Notes: generated by a model from the letters alone, not told the origin. Positions 25,351-34,195 are shown, counted from the stretch's first letter. The stretch: 64,000 bases of DNA from Candidatus Lucifugimonas marina (GCA_029593915.1 CP046147.1:186001-250000), one strand, 5' to 3'. A program made the numbers and translations.

Positions 25351-25893
25351 CTAACTCCAGAAAGTAACAAAATTCCAAATATTCTCGACAGCTTCGAAGA
25401 ACGTGAAGCTGTCGAGGTATTTGCCGCCGTGTAGCACCCATTCCTGCCCGAGCTTCAGTATCAGAACGATTGCGAACCACTTCGCTAGTCGTTCGCGGGT
25501 CATTTCGTAGTTCGGCCGGTAGTGCTTCCTCAGTGCCACGAACACGAACCAAAATTCGAAAACGTTAGGGAATGCGAGAAGGATGGGTCGTGCTTGAGTG
25601 ATTTCGAACGCTGTGAAACCGATCATCCTAAAGATGAACAAGCCGATAGCGATTTTTCGTTCAGCACCATCCCATTTGTTCGCTACCCACAAAAACGTGA
25701 GCATATAGACGAGGTCTAGCCACTTATCGAACGTTTGGTAGTTCCCGAGTCCGCCCAGATCGAGGAACCCCATCCAAAACAGGTCTGAGAAGTCGACCAC
25801 AATCGCTATCAGTGCACCTGCGAACGCCCATCGCAATACTGGCAACGAGCCAGCAACACGAATGAGACATATGACGAACTGTTCGAGTGTCAT
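25351..25893 (-). CDS. Polytopic membrane protein of unknown function
   Basis: 180 residues, about five hydrophobic segments: WAFAGALIAIVVDF, YMLTFLWVANKW, IAIGLFIFRMIGFTAF, PNVFEFWFVFVAL and LAKWFAIVLILKLGQEW. Aromatic-rich, with conserved-looking charged residues in helices (DFSDLFWM, FEITQARP). I do not recognise the family. It is convergent with the FMN reductase gene (19 bases apart) and divergent from the aldo/keto reductase gene. No terminator is visible between the convergent stops. Confidence 0.75.
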   Translation of the reverse strand: MTLEQFVICLIRVAGSLPVLRWAFAGALIAIVVDFSDLFWMGFLDLGGLGNYQTFDKWLDLVYMLTFLWVANKWDGAERKIAIGLFIFRMIGFTAFEITQARPILLAFPNVFEFWFVFVALRKHYRPNYEMTRERLAKWFAIVLILKLGQEWVLHGGKYLDSFTFFEAVENIWNFVTFWS

Positions 25894-26023
25894 GTAAGTA
25901 GCAGGGAGTAGCGGACTATGTTTGGAACCGACAGAGTCGCAGCCGGTAAGTCGGTTCGCCGACTATAATCACCGGCGTCCATCGTAGCTCATCCCCAAAA
26001 ATTAGCCCTCGAGAGTAAAAAAT

Positions 26024-26962
26024 ATGAAATATCGTCACCTCGGAAACTCCGGACTCGAAGTCAGCGTTATCGGTCTTGGCACCAATAACTTTGGTGGTCG
26101 TATGGAGTTCAAAGAGGCTCGGGAAGTGCTTTTTGCGGCTATCGATGAAGGCATTAACTTCATCGATACAGCGAATATCTACTCGCACGGAAACTCGGAA
26201 GAGATCATAGGTCGTTCGCTGGTTGATCGACGAGACGAGGTGTTGATCGCCACCAAGTTCGGAATGCTCTGGGAAGAAGGACCTCACGGCAAGGGCGGCT
26301 CTCGCAAGCACATCATGGACTCGCTAGAGGGCTCGCTGAGGCGATTGCAGACAGACCACGTTGATCTGTATCAAATGCACCGCCAAGACCCTGACACGCC
26401 GATAGAGGAGACTCTGCGGGCGTTAGATGACGCTGTGAAGGATGGCAAAGTTCGTTACATCGGTCTTTCGAACTTCGATCCGTGGCGTATCGCTGACGCA
26501 CAGTGGACCGCAAAGCACAACGGTTACACGCCGTTTATTTCGTCACAGCCTGAATATTCGATGATCGAACGTGGGGTCGAGCGGGCTGTTTTGCCTGTTT
26601 CTGAGAAATACGGACTCGGCACACTTCCGTTCTTCCCGCTTGCGCACGGCTTCCTAACAGGTAAGTACCGTCGAAACGAGGCTGTTCCCGAGAACACACG
26701 TCTAGCTCTTACGCCTGATGCGCAGTCTAGGAGGCTTTCCGACGCCAACTTCGACATTCTCGATCAGCTCGAGGCGTTTGTTGAAAAACGTGGGCACACG
26801 ATGGTCGAACTGGCGTTCGCGTGGATTCTAAATCGACAGTCGGTTGGGTCGGTGATCGCCGGTGCAAGTACGCCCGAGCAAATTCGTCAGAACGCCGGCG
26901 CCGCCGAGTGGGAGCTGACTGCCGAAGAGATGGAAGAGTTAAACGGAATTCTGGGCGGGTAA
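26024..26962 (+). CDS. Aldo/keto reductase
   Basis: 312 residues, TIM-barrel AKR of the YajO/Gpr type. The tetrad is complete: Asp48 and Tyr53 in FIDTANIYSHG, Lys78 in IATKFGM, His118 in LYQMHRQDP. The cofactor region IAGASTPEQIRQNAGA near the C-terminus fits NADPH. It reduces an aldehyde or keto sugar of unknown identity; the neighbours (glycerol kinase, sugar-acid dehydratase-like genes) make a carbohydrate substrate plausible. It is followed by a good terminator. Confidence 0.93.
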   Translation: MKYRHLGNSGLEVSVIGLGTNNFGGRMEFKEAREVLFAAIDEGINFIDTANIYSHGNSEEIIGRSLVDRRDEVLIATKFGMLWEEGPHGKGGSRKHIMDSLEGSLRRLQTDHVDLYQMHRQDPDTPIEETLRALDDAVKDGKVRYIGLSNFDPWRIADAQWTAKHNGYTPFISSQPEYSMIERGVERAVLPVSEKYGLGTLPFFPLAHGFLTGKYRRNEAVPENTRLALTPDAQSRRLSDANFDILDQLEAFVEKRGHTMVELAFAWILNRQSVGSVIAGASTPEQIRQNAGAAEWELTAEEMEELNGILGG

Positions 26963-27000
26963 TTAGTCGAACACTATTTCCGATCACGAATTGTTAACGC

Positions 27001-27033
27001 AAATAGCCACCTGTGAAGGTGGCTATTTTTTTT
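27001..27033 (+). terminator. Terminator of the aldo/keto reductase gene
   Basis: AAATAGCCACC (27001-27011) pairs with GGTGGCTATTT (27018-27028), followed by a run of eight T. Confidence 0.9.
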
Positions 27034-27061
27034 ATGTGATATGTGAGCTCGTCCTGGGAAT

Positions 27062-27214
27062 CTAGTCCCGGTCGTCGTCAGCAGCGATTTCAACAGTCGT
27101 TGCTTCAGACGGAATGTCGGCAAACGAAGGGGTTTCGTCGGATGTGCATGATGCTACGAATCCGGCGAGGAGAGTTGCTAGTGCTACGAGCGTTACGCCC
27201 TTTGTTTTGACCAT
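27062..27214 (-). CDS. Small lipoprotein, 50 residues
   Basis: A short minus-strand frame, ATG at 27214 to TAG at 27062. It has a basic start (MVKTKG), a hydrophobic run (VTLVALATLLAGF) and the lipobox VASC at Cys23, followed by an acidic, Thr/Ser-rich tail of about 27 residues with no Cys. This is a textbook lipoprotein signal peptide with a tiny mature part. An in-frame TGA lies just upstream, so the start cannot be earlier. GAGGA abuts the ATG, closer than usual, which lowers confidence. It converges on the reductase terminator. Function unknown. Confidence 0.6.
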   Translation of the reverse strand: MVKTKGVTLVALATLLAGFVASCTSDETPSFADIPSEATTVEIAADDDRD

Positions 27215-27417
27215 TCCTCAATATTGAAACTTCGATGTGCATGACGCATCCGTGATTCCCCATATCGGTATGAGCCAATCGGTTCGGCGTGGGTGAGCCA
27301 CCATGCGCTGTGGCAGTGAGCCCCCAAGTGATTTCTCAGTGATCCGTTGAGTACGGGAGCAATGATCCGCCATGCAACATTTCGGTGAGCCGGGAGAGTC
27401 TGTAGAGTACTGCCGAT

Positions 27418-28920
27418 ATGCCAGAACACATACTTGCCATAGATCAAGGAACGACCTCTACCAGGGCGATAGTTTTCAACTCGGCAGCTGTAGCTGTGGC
27501 TTCAGCGCAGGTTGAGCTTTCGCAGCATTTTCCGCAGCCGGGGTGGGTTGAGCATGACCCGATTGAAATTGCTGAGGCGGCCGTTAGTGTCGCGAAGCAA
27601 GCCATCGGACGCGCCAAACTAGCCCCCGAAGATATCGCCGCAATTGGGATAACGAATCAGCGAGAGACGACTATCGTTTGGGAACGATCGACGGGTCGAC
27701 CCGTAGCGAATGCAATTGTTTGGCAGGACAGGCGCACTGCCGAAATTTGTCGAGATATTTCGAAGTCCGATCACTCAAATGACATTCGCCAGATAACCGG
27801 ACTCGTCATTGATCCGTACTTCAGTGCCACCAAGCTGATGTGGCTACTGGCGACTATTCCCGATGGGCAGGCTCGTGCCGAGGCCGGAGAGCTTTGCTTC
27901 GGAACGGTCGATTCGTGGTTGCTGTGGCACCTCACGGGAGGAGAGGTTCACGCGACCGACGCAACGAATGCTTCTCGAACTATGCTGCTGAATCTGCACG
28001 ATTTGCAATGGGATCTGCATATGTTGGAACTGTTCAACATTCCGGAAGCAATGCTTCCTGAGGTGCGTTCGACAGCTGACGATTTCGGAGTAACTTCGAA
28101 AACCGTGTTTGGCGCCGAGATTCCGATCACTGCTATGGCGGGTGATCAACACGCTGCGCTATACGGGCAGGCTTGCTTCAAGAACGGTCAACTCAAGTGC
28201 ACGTATGGCACCGGAGCGTTTGTGCTTGCCAACCGAGGAAGCAACGCTCCCGTTCATAGGTCAGGTGATCGCGATGCGGGATTGCTGGCGACGCTAGGCT
28301 TCCGCATTGGCTCTAAGAAGACTTACGCAATCGAAGGCTCCGTATTTGTCACAGGTGCAACCGTGCAGTGGCTTCGCGATGGGCTTGGAGTAATTTCAAA
28401 CGCTCCTGAGACGGTTGATATGGCGATGTCGGTCGGCTCGAACGAGGGCGTTTACTTTGTGCCTGCATTCGTTGGTCTTGGTGCACCGCATTGGCAACCC
28501 AATGCAACTGGCGCGATAACGGGTTTGACACGAGGCAGTGATCGAAATCACATCGTTCGTGCGGCATTGGAATCGACTGCGTATCAAGTGAAGGATGTGG
28601 TCGATGCGATGGAGTTCGGTCGACAGCGGTCTACTCAGTCGATTCGTGCCGACGGTGGTCAAAGTAGCAATCCGTTTGTGATGCAGTTTCAGGCAGATAT
28701 TCTCGATAGACCAGTTGAGGTAGCGAGCATCACTGAAACAACTGCGCTTGGAGCAGCGTTTTTGGCCGGCCGTGGCATAGGACTTTGGAAATCAGATTCC
28801 GAGATCAACTCTCTGTGGTCTGCTTCGGCGATCTACGAGCCTTCTATGAGCGAATCGGAGCGGAATTCCCTGTATTCAGGCTGGCTCGAAGCCGTCCGCA
28901 AGGCATCTCCACGGGTTTAG
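27418..28920 (+). CDS. glpK: Glycerol kinase
   Basis: 500 residues, FGGY family. The ATP-binding start ILAIDQGTTSTRAIVF, PQPGWVEHDPIEI, the GITNQRETTIVW loop, the substrate region FVGLGAPHW and ADGGQSSNPFVMQFQADI are all present. It phosphorylates glycerol to glycerol 3-phosphate in the cytoplasm. No glpF or glpD is beside it, but a glycerophosphodiesterase gene lies at 57122-57859. Its own promoter should lie in the 200 bases upstream. There is no obvious terminator after it. Confidence 0.96.
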   Translation: MPEHILAIDQGTTSTRAIVFNSAAVAVASAQVELSQHFPQPGWVEHDPIEIAEAAVSVAKQAIGRAKLAPEDIAAIGITNQRETTIVWERSTGRPVANAIVWQDRRTAEICRDISKSDHSNDIRQITGLVIDPYFSATKLMWLLATIPDGQARAEAGELCFGTVDSWLLWHLTGGEVHATDATNASRTMLLNLHDLQWDLHMLELFNIPEAMLPEVRSTADDFGVTSKTVFGAEIPITAMAGDQHAALYGQACFKNGQLKCTYGTGAFVLANRGSNAPVHRSGDRDAGLLATLGFRIGSKKTYAIEGSVFVTGATVQWLRDGLGVISNAPETVDMAMSVGSNEGVYFVPAFVGLGAPHWQPNATGAITGLTRGSDRNHIVRAALESTAYQVKDVVDAMEFGRQRSTQSIRADGGQSSNPFVMQFQADILDRPVEVASITETTALGAAFLAGRGIGLWKSDSEINSLWSASAIYEPSMSESERNSLYSGWLEAVRKASPRV

Positions 28921-29144
28921 TTTCGAAGGGGATCAGCAAGACTGCGCCTCTCGAAATGTGCTCCATATTGACTCTCGGTGAGCCTGACACAAATGCTCAG
29001 GTGCGCCGTGGTCTTTCGAACAGTTCGCCCAAGCGAACGTCGAAGCAATTCGATCTGCAATCGAACATGCGTCTACTCCATCAGGCTAAATTTACTGCTA
29101 ATCTTCCGCCAACTTGAATTCAAGAAAAGTTGGAGGCTCGGTAA

Positions 29145-30185
29145 ATGTACGTTGGAACTCAGGTAGCAGCACGGAACGACGCAGATTTTGAGCAGTGGGC
29201 ACAGTTGGGTGTCGTAAACATCTGTTCAGATCCACCTGGTAATCCACATGATTGGACCGTCGAGGATCTGAGACGTCATAAAGAAAAGGTCAATTCGTAC
29301 GGAATTGAACTGGATATGGTACAGATTCCACTATCGTCCACCGTGCTCAACAATTCGCAGTCTCCACACGTAATGCAGGGAATCAGTCCGGAACGTGACC
29401 GCGAGATCGAATCGATTCAGAACATAATCCGCATGTGTGGTGAAGTTGGTATTCCTGCGGTCAAGTACAACATGAACATCATCGGCATCCCTCGCTCAGA
29501 GCGTGAGGAAGGTCGAGGTGGATCTTCAAACTCGACATTCCGATGGGCAAAAATGGATCAGGATGCTCCGCCAACCATTGCCGGTGAAGTCAGCGTCGAC
29601 GAATTCTGGGAGCGAATCGACTACTTCCTGGAGCGAGTAGTTCCAGTTGCGGAAGAGGCCAAAGTTCGTTTGGCTTGCCACCCTCACGACCCATACACGC
29701 CAGACGGATACATGGGTGTGACTCGAGTGCTAGGAACCGTCGAGGGAATGAAGAAGTTCGTGATGATGCACGAGAGTGACTATCACGGTTTGAACTTCTG
29801 TCAGGGGACAGTGACGGAAATGCTTGATGATCCTGGCGCTGAAATTGCCGACGTTATTCGATGGTTCGGTTCACGGAACAAGATTTTCAACGTTCACTTC
29901 CGAAACATTCGCGGTCACAAGCTCGACTTCATGGAAACATTCCCAGATGAGGGCTCGATAGATTTCTCTGAAATCATCAAGGTCTACCAAGAGGTTGGTT
30001 ACAAGTACATGATGATGCCGGATCACGTTCCATGGATCAGCGGAGACGATCCTCAGGGAACAGCGTTTGCTTACTGCTACGGCTACATCACTGCCCTGCT
30101 TCAGGGTATCGGCGAGCCACGCAAGCAGCCTTACGTGATCAAAGAACCCGGAACTCACAAAACCTCACCGATTCAGGGACGCTAG
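29145..30185 (+). CDS. Mannonate dehydratase (UxuA)-like TIM-barrel protein, copy 1
   Basis: 346 residues. The C-terminal half carries UxuA-type metal and substrate motifs: ACHPHDPYTP, GLNFCQGTVTEML, IFNVHFRNIRGHK and MMPDHVPWISGDDPQG, where His, Cys, His and Asp are expected metal ligands. In UxuA the last motif reads RPDHG; here the Arg is Met, so the substrate may differ from D-mannonate. Start at 29145 with GGAGG 9 bases upstream. The neighbour 74 bases downstream is a close copy. Probable cytoplasmic dehydratase of a sugar acid. Confidence 0.88.
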   Translation: MYVGTQVAARNDADFEQWAQLGVVNICSDPPGNPHDWTVEDLRRHKEKVNSYGIELDMVQIPLSSTVLNNSQSPHVMQGISPERDREIESIQNIIRMCGEVGIPAVKYNMNIIGIPRSEREEGRGGSSNSTFRWAKMDQDAPPTIAGEVSVDEFWERIDYFLERVVPVAEEAKVRLACHPHDPYTPDGYMGVTRVLGTVEGMKKFVMMHESDYHGLNFCQGTVTEMLDDPGAEIADVIRWFGSRNKIFNVHFRNIRGHKLDFMETFPDEGSIDFSEIIKVYQEVGYKYMMMPDHVPWISGDDPQGTAFAYCYGYITALLQGIGEPRKQPYVIKEPGTHKTSPIQGR

Positions 30186-30195
30186 GAGTCGTTTA

Positions 30196-30222
30196 CTCCC
30201 TCTCCCTTGAAGGGAGAGGGGT
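30196..30222. repeat. Palindromic repeat, family D
   Basis: CTCCCTCTCCCTTGAAGGGAGAGGGG hairpin: CCCTCTCCCTT pairs with AAGGGAGAGGG around 0-2 bases. It lies between the two UxuA-like copies. Other copies: about 34823-34860, 43360-43400 and 55417-55454. No T run follows, so it is not a standard terminator. Confidence 0.75.
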
Positions 30223-30258
30223 GCGGTAGAGGCGATATCTTGGATTGGAGTTGAGTAG

Positions 30259-31299
30259 ATGCATGTTGGAACGCAAGTAGGCGCACGCAGCGACACCGAC
30301 TTTGAGCAGTGGGCTCAGCTTGGTGTGGTCAACATATGTGCCGATCTTCCCGGCGATCCCCACGATTGGACGAAGGACGCTCTTTCTCGGCACCGAGACA
30401 AAATCAATTCGTATGGCATAGAGCTCGATATGGTGCAGCTCCCGCTAGCTTCATCGATTCTTGAGAAATCAAAATCGCCAAATATCATGCTTGGTAAGAG
30501 TCCCGAGCGTGATCGAGAAATCGAATCGATTCAAAATCTCATTCGAATGTGTTCCGAGGTTGGGATTCCGTCGGTTAAGTACAACATCTGCATCGTTGGA
30601 GATGTACGAACCGAGCGAGAGGTCGGTCGAGGCGGATCTTCGGTTTCGGCGTTCCGCTGGTCGAAGCTCGACAAAGATGAAGCGCCGGGAATCGCTGGAG
30701 ATGTACCCGCCGATGCGTTCTGGGAACGTATCGACTACTTTTTAGAACGTGTAATTCCAGTTGCCGAGGAATCGAAAGTTCGAATGGCGCTCCATCCGCA
30801 CGATCCATACATTCCAGATGGATGGCGGGGTGTCGATACCGTGCTGGGAACGGTTGATGGTCTGAAGAAATTCGTTCAGATGCACGAAAACCCGTATCAC
30901 GGTCTTAACTTCTGTCAGGGAAGCGTGACTGAGATGCTCGATGATCCTGGCGCTGAAATCGCCGATGTGATTCGTTGGTTCGGAAGCCGGGACAAAATTT
31001 TCAACGTTCACTTCCGAAATATTCAGGGTCATAAACTCGATTTCAAAGAGACGTTCCCTGACGAGGGCAGCATCGATTTCTCGGAGATCATCAAGGTCTA
31101 CCAAGAGGTTGGATATAAGTACATGCTGATGCCGGACCACGTGCCGTGGATCAGCGGTGACGATCCTCAGGGGACTGCGTTTGCTTACTGCTACGGTTAC
31201 ATCACAGCGCTGCTGCAGAGCATCGGCGAGCCTCGTAAACAGCCGTATGTGATCAAAGAGCCCGGCGATCACAAGACTTCACCGATTCAGAGTCGATAA
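30259..31299 (+). CDS. Mannonate dehydratase (UxuA)-like TIM-barrel protein, copy 2
   Basis: 346 residues, the same length as copy 1 and close to it throughout, almost identical over the last 110 residues. The same motifs appear: ALHPHDPYIP, GLNFCQGSVTEML, IFNVHFRNIQGHK, LMPDHVPWISGDDPQG. Differences concentrate in the N-terminal half (for example ADLPGDPHDWTKDALSRH against the first copy's SDPPGNPHDWTVEDLRRH). The pair is a tandem duplication kept intact, which suggests two related substrates or a dosage effect. ATG at 30259 with GGAG 9-12 bases upstream. Confidence 0.88.
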   Translation: MHVGTQVGARSDTDFEQWAQLGVVNICADLPGDPHDWTKDALSRHRDKINSYGIELDMVQLPLASSILEKSKSPNIMLGKSPERDREIESIQNLIRMCSEVGIPSVKYNICIVGDVRTEREVGRGGSSVSAFRWSKLDKDEAPGIAGDVPADAFWERIDYFLERVIPVAEESKVRMALHPHDPYIPDGWRGVDTVLGTVDGLKKFVQMHENPYHGLNFCQGSVTEMLDDPGAEIADVIRWFGSRDKIFNVHFRNIQGHKLDFKETFPDEGSIDFSEIIKVYQEVGYKYMLMPDHVPWISGDDPQGTAFAYCYGYITALLQSIGEPRKQPYVIKEPGDHKTSPIQSR

Positions 31300-31380
31300 T
31301 TCTTTCCTCTTGAGCATGAGCGGTGGCAACTGGTGTTATAGGTTGGTGCGGCTGTTATTGAGCGAGGGTGAACGTACCAA

Positions 31381-32259
31381 GTGATGCAAGTGTCTCCTGA
31401 AATACTCGTCGATAAACTCACTTCGGCCGAGTTTGCCATCGAGCATTGGGAGCTTTTGGGTGCTGGGCAGAACAACGTCGTAATTCTGGCAAACGGAGAG
31501 TGGGTATTTCGGTATCCGCTTCACGCCGATGCTGCGGATTCGCTGAGTCGAGAGATATCAGTGCTTCGAACTATTCACGGTCGACTACCTGTGCCGACGC
31601 CCAATCCAGAGATCGTTGTGGATGTTCAAGGGCTTGATTGGCAAGTGATGGGCTATCCGGCGATTGGAGGAGAGGCGTTGAGCCGAGATTCGATAGCGGC
31701 TTTCAGCGCTGAATCGATGACGAAACTCGGCAAAGTGCTGGGTCGGTTCATGCGCACGCTTCACTCGACTCCCGCATCACGTTTTTCCAGTACCGAGCAG
31801 CTGAATCGAGACAGTATTGAACACTGGGAGCGGCTTTCGAGCGATGCTCGAAAATTTTTGAAGCCACGGGTTGAATCATCCGATTGGAAACGCGTTAATC
31901 GCAAGCTTGGTAAGTCGATAGAGAAAATTAGTCGTCTGGAGTTTGAACCCGTGCTTCGACATGGCGATTTTGGGTCAGGAAACTTTCTTTTTGATCGGCA
32001 GTCGCAGCTTTCGGGTGTGCTTGATTTCGGAAGTGCTGGATTCGGCGACCCTGCAATCGATATTGCGGGAGTGATAGCTACCGATCCAAGTGGAAACCTT
32101 CTTGATCGAGTTGTGTCGGCGTATCCGGCGGCGGACGAAATGATTGATCGGGCGAGGATATATCGAGAGACTTTTGCTCTTCAGCACGCCTTGTTGGGTG
32201 CCAAGGGCGATGATGAGCAAGCGATTGAAGAGGGTTTGCATAGTTATCTCGACAGATAG
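31381..32259 (+). CDS. APH-family phosphotransferase (choline/aminoglycoside-kinase-like)
   Basis: 292 residues. The N-lobe has GAGQNNVVILANGEWVFRYP and the C-lobe the kinase catalytic loop LRHGDFGSGNFLFD (HxDxxxxN) followed by SGVLDFGSAGFGDPAIDIA, where DFG-like Asp binds metal. This is the common APH superfamily of small-molecule kinases; the substrate is unknown, and it should not be taken as a resistance gene. GTG at 31381 or the adjacent ATG at 31384. Unrelated in function to the UxuA-like genes upstream, as far as can be seen. Confidence 0.88.
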   Translation: MMQVSPEILVDKLTSAEFAIEHWELLGAGQNNVVILANGEWVFRYPLHADAADSLSREISVLRTIHGRLPVPTPNPEIVVDVQGLDWQVMGYPAIGGEALSRDSIAAFSAESMTKLGKVLGRFMRTLHSTPASRFSSTEQLNRDSIEHWERLSSDARKFLKPRVESSDWKRVNRKLGKSIEKISRLEFEPVLRHGDFGSGNFLFDRQSQLSGVLDFGSAGFGDPAIDIAGVIATDPSGNLLDRVVSAYPAADEMIDRARIYRETFALQHALLGAKGDDEQAIEEGLHSYLDR

Positions 32260-32354
32260 TTAGCTAAATTCAGCCAATTTAGCGCTGACGAAATCGGGGT
32301 GAAGGTCGACAATATTTATTGTTAGCCCTTACGGCTGACAGCTGATTTTGTGCC

Positions 32355-33362
32355 ATGTGTTCGGGCTGGATAGGTGTATCGATGACCCTATTGCACGTGA
32401 AATGGTTTCACGAATTCTCATTCTTGGACTCGCCGCTTGGATTCAGCGAAGCATTGACGCCGTTCGTGGCGTGGATGATGCTCGGTGGGGCAATTGGGAT
32501 TGGTCTGCTGGTGTTCGTTGACGGGGCGTTGTCCACGTCGAGAATCTACGGCCAGATAACCAAGTGGCTGGAAGCTCGAAAAGAGCACGGTCCGCTGGTA
32601 CTGAGAGTTGGCGCCGGTATGACGCTGCTCCTGTCATGGCAATCGGACGCCATTCTTGTTCCAGAGTTAACAGATTCTGCTTCGTGGATTGGTTGGCTCC
32701 AGTTCGCACTCACGATAGTTCTGATCTTCCCGAAAATGACTCCAGTCGCAGGAATAGGAATTCTCGGATTGTGGTTGATAGGCGTGATCGACTTCGGACT
32801 TTTCCACATGCTGGATTACGTTCTGTTTATCGGAGTCGGCGTGTACTTGGCTGTATCTATCACCTCTCGACAGTGGCTCAGAGGTTTCGGGATTCCAGCG
32901 TTGTACGTTGGGCTGGGTTTCTCACTCATGTGGGTGGCATTCGAGAAAATCGTCTACCCGGCATGGGGCACCAACATTCTTGAACTCAACGAGAGTCTTG
33001 CGCTTGGCGTTCCGCTCGATCAGTTCTTGATTTTCATAGCCGTTTCAGAGCTAGTCTTGGGCTTCTTGCTGGTGATAGGTCTGCTTGGGCGTCCGCTCGG
33101 GTTAGCCATCACTTTGGTCTTGTTCACCACTGCGCTTACGTTCGGCAAGACTGAAGTAGTTGGGCACACGATAATCCACGCTTCATTGATCGTATTTTTG
33201 TTGGAGGGTGAAGGAAGCTTCTACAAAACACCGATCAATTTACATCGTAAGTTAGGACTGAGATTCGCTTTCGCATCGCTCAACTTCGTGATCGTTTCGT
33301 TCCTGTTGCTTGGCGCGTACGTCACGTGGTCTAAACTTGTTTTCGATAACGCAGTTGGGTGA
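32355..33362 (+). CDS. DoxX-like polytopic membrane protein
   Basis: 335 residues, eight or nine helices. The second half (GFGIPALYVGLGFSLMWVAF, then GFLLVIGLLGRPLGLAITLV) resembles DoxX/DoxD-type subunits, with which quinone- or thiol-linked redox roles are associated. The first half (LTPFVAWMMLGGAIGIGLLV, FALTIVLIFPKM) is also membrane. It may be a duplicated or fused DoxX. ATG at 32355, or the ATG at 32382. Its neighbour on the same strand is the OsmC-type selenoprotein candidate, which fits a redox-defence pair but is only positional evidence. Confidence 0.7.
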   Translation: MCSGWIGVSMTLLHVKWFHEFSFLDSPLGFSEALTPFVAWMMLGGAIGIGLLVFVDGALSTSRIYGQITKWLEARKEHGPLVLRVGAGMTLLLSWQSDAILVPELTDSASWIGWLQFALTIVLIFPKMTPVAGIGILGLWLIGVIDFGLFHMLDYVLFIGVGVYLAVSITSRQWLRGFGIPALYVGLGFSLMWVAFEKIVYPAWGTNILELNESLALGVPLDQFLIFIAVSELVLGFLLVIGLLGRPLGLAITLVLFTTALTFGKTEVVGHTIIHASLIVFLLEGEGSFYKTPINLHRKLGLRFAFASLNFVIVSFLLLGAYVTWSKLVFDNAVG

Positions 33363-33418
33363 ATTTTTTAGGTTTGGGCGAAGTTACAGCGTGAGCAAGT
33401 GCCCGCATCGACTAGATA

Positions 33419-33542
33419 TGTCATTCTGAACTTGATTCAGAATCACTTTCCAGAGCGCATTTTCGTTCGATAACTGCAAATTTTCACAGGAATGAATGAT
33501 TCTGATAGAAGTACGACATACTGAACCGAGTTGAGGATGACA
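33419..33542. repeat. Palindromic repeat family B with inverted partner
   Basis: 33419-33448 (TGTCATTCTGAACTTGATTC then AGAATCACTT) is identical over 30 bases to 61471-61500. About 65 bases on, 33512-33542 carries a degraded inverted copy ending in GAGGATGACATT. The stem TTCTGAA-CTTGA-TTCAGAA folds alone. The rest of the 215-base gap holds no gene. Confidence 0.65.
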
Positions 33543-33577
33543 TTAGGCAGATTCGCCCTCAAATGGGAGAGTAACGA

Positions 33578-34081
33578 TTGGGTAGCAACGAAGAAACCAA
33601 AGATACGGTTGCATACCGGTCACGTGTACGAATCGAGCGGGTGAAGGGGCCGATTCGCCGGGCATACGTGCCTGCTCACGAAGGACCCGTGATGCTCGGG
33701 GTTCACTCGGAAGTCGCTGAGCACTACGGAGTCGATAACGATGTTGTCGACCCATACGCAACCACTCTCGACTATATCGTCACAGCCGCCGCAGGCTGAA
33801 TGACCGGAACATTTGGCGGCGCCCTTGAGGCTCGCGGGATTCCGGCTGGAGATGGTTTTCTTCATTCCGACGCTGTTGGTGAGCTTGAAAAAGAGAACAA
33901 CGTTCTCGTCATCAAGCGAATACACGTTAGCTACAAGCTGAAAGTCGATTCAGCACTGCGTGAAGAGAAAGCCGACGCCATTCAACGTGCGTTCGATCTG
34001 CATGCTGATTCGTGCCCGGTATACCGCAGTATTTACACCAGCATCGACATTACGAAGGATTTTGAGTTCGTCGAGGGGTAA
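33578..34081 (+). CDS. OsmC-family peroxidase-like protein, probable selenoprotein (in-frame TGA)
   Basis: Read through one TGA, the frame gives 167 residues that match the OsmC/Ohr fold across the whole length. The first part has the beta-hairpin RIERVKGPIRRAYVP and HSEVAEHYGV, then the helix ATTLDYIVTAAAG. The TGA (33797-33799, codon 74) follows immediately, then MTGTFGGALEARGIP. In OsmC proteins this helix position carries the peroxidatic Cys (AGCxxGTF-like). The second Cys is kept as Cys146 in DSCPVYRSI. So UGA replaces a catalytic Cys, the classic selenocysteine pattern. A stem (33804-33809 with 33840-33845) plus a small inner stem-loop lies just after UGA. TTG start with GGGAGA 8 bases upstream. 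No selA/B/C/D gene is in the window. The alternative is a pseudogene. Confidence 0.82.
33804..33845 (+). promoter_or_regulatory. Candidate bacterial SECIS stem-loop
   Basis: CCGGAA (33804-33809) can pair with TTCCGG (33840-33845), starting 4 bases after the UGA. Inside, GCC (33821-33823) and GGC (33829-33831) enclose the loop CTTGA, whose distance from the UGA (24 bases) lies in the range known for bacterial SECIS elements. The middle of the stem is poorly paired, and I cannot fold it properly by eye. Confidence 0.5.
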
Positions 34082-34195
34082 TGCGACGAAATTAGCTCAT
34101 GTAATTGGTGTATTTGAATCAAAACGTGGTGAATGGTTAGGCTCGCTTTCGGAACTGACTTATCAGGGTGAGAGGTTTTTCTGAGGGGGGGCAAG

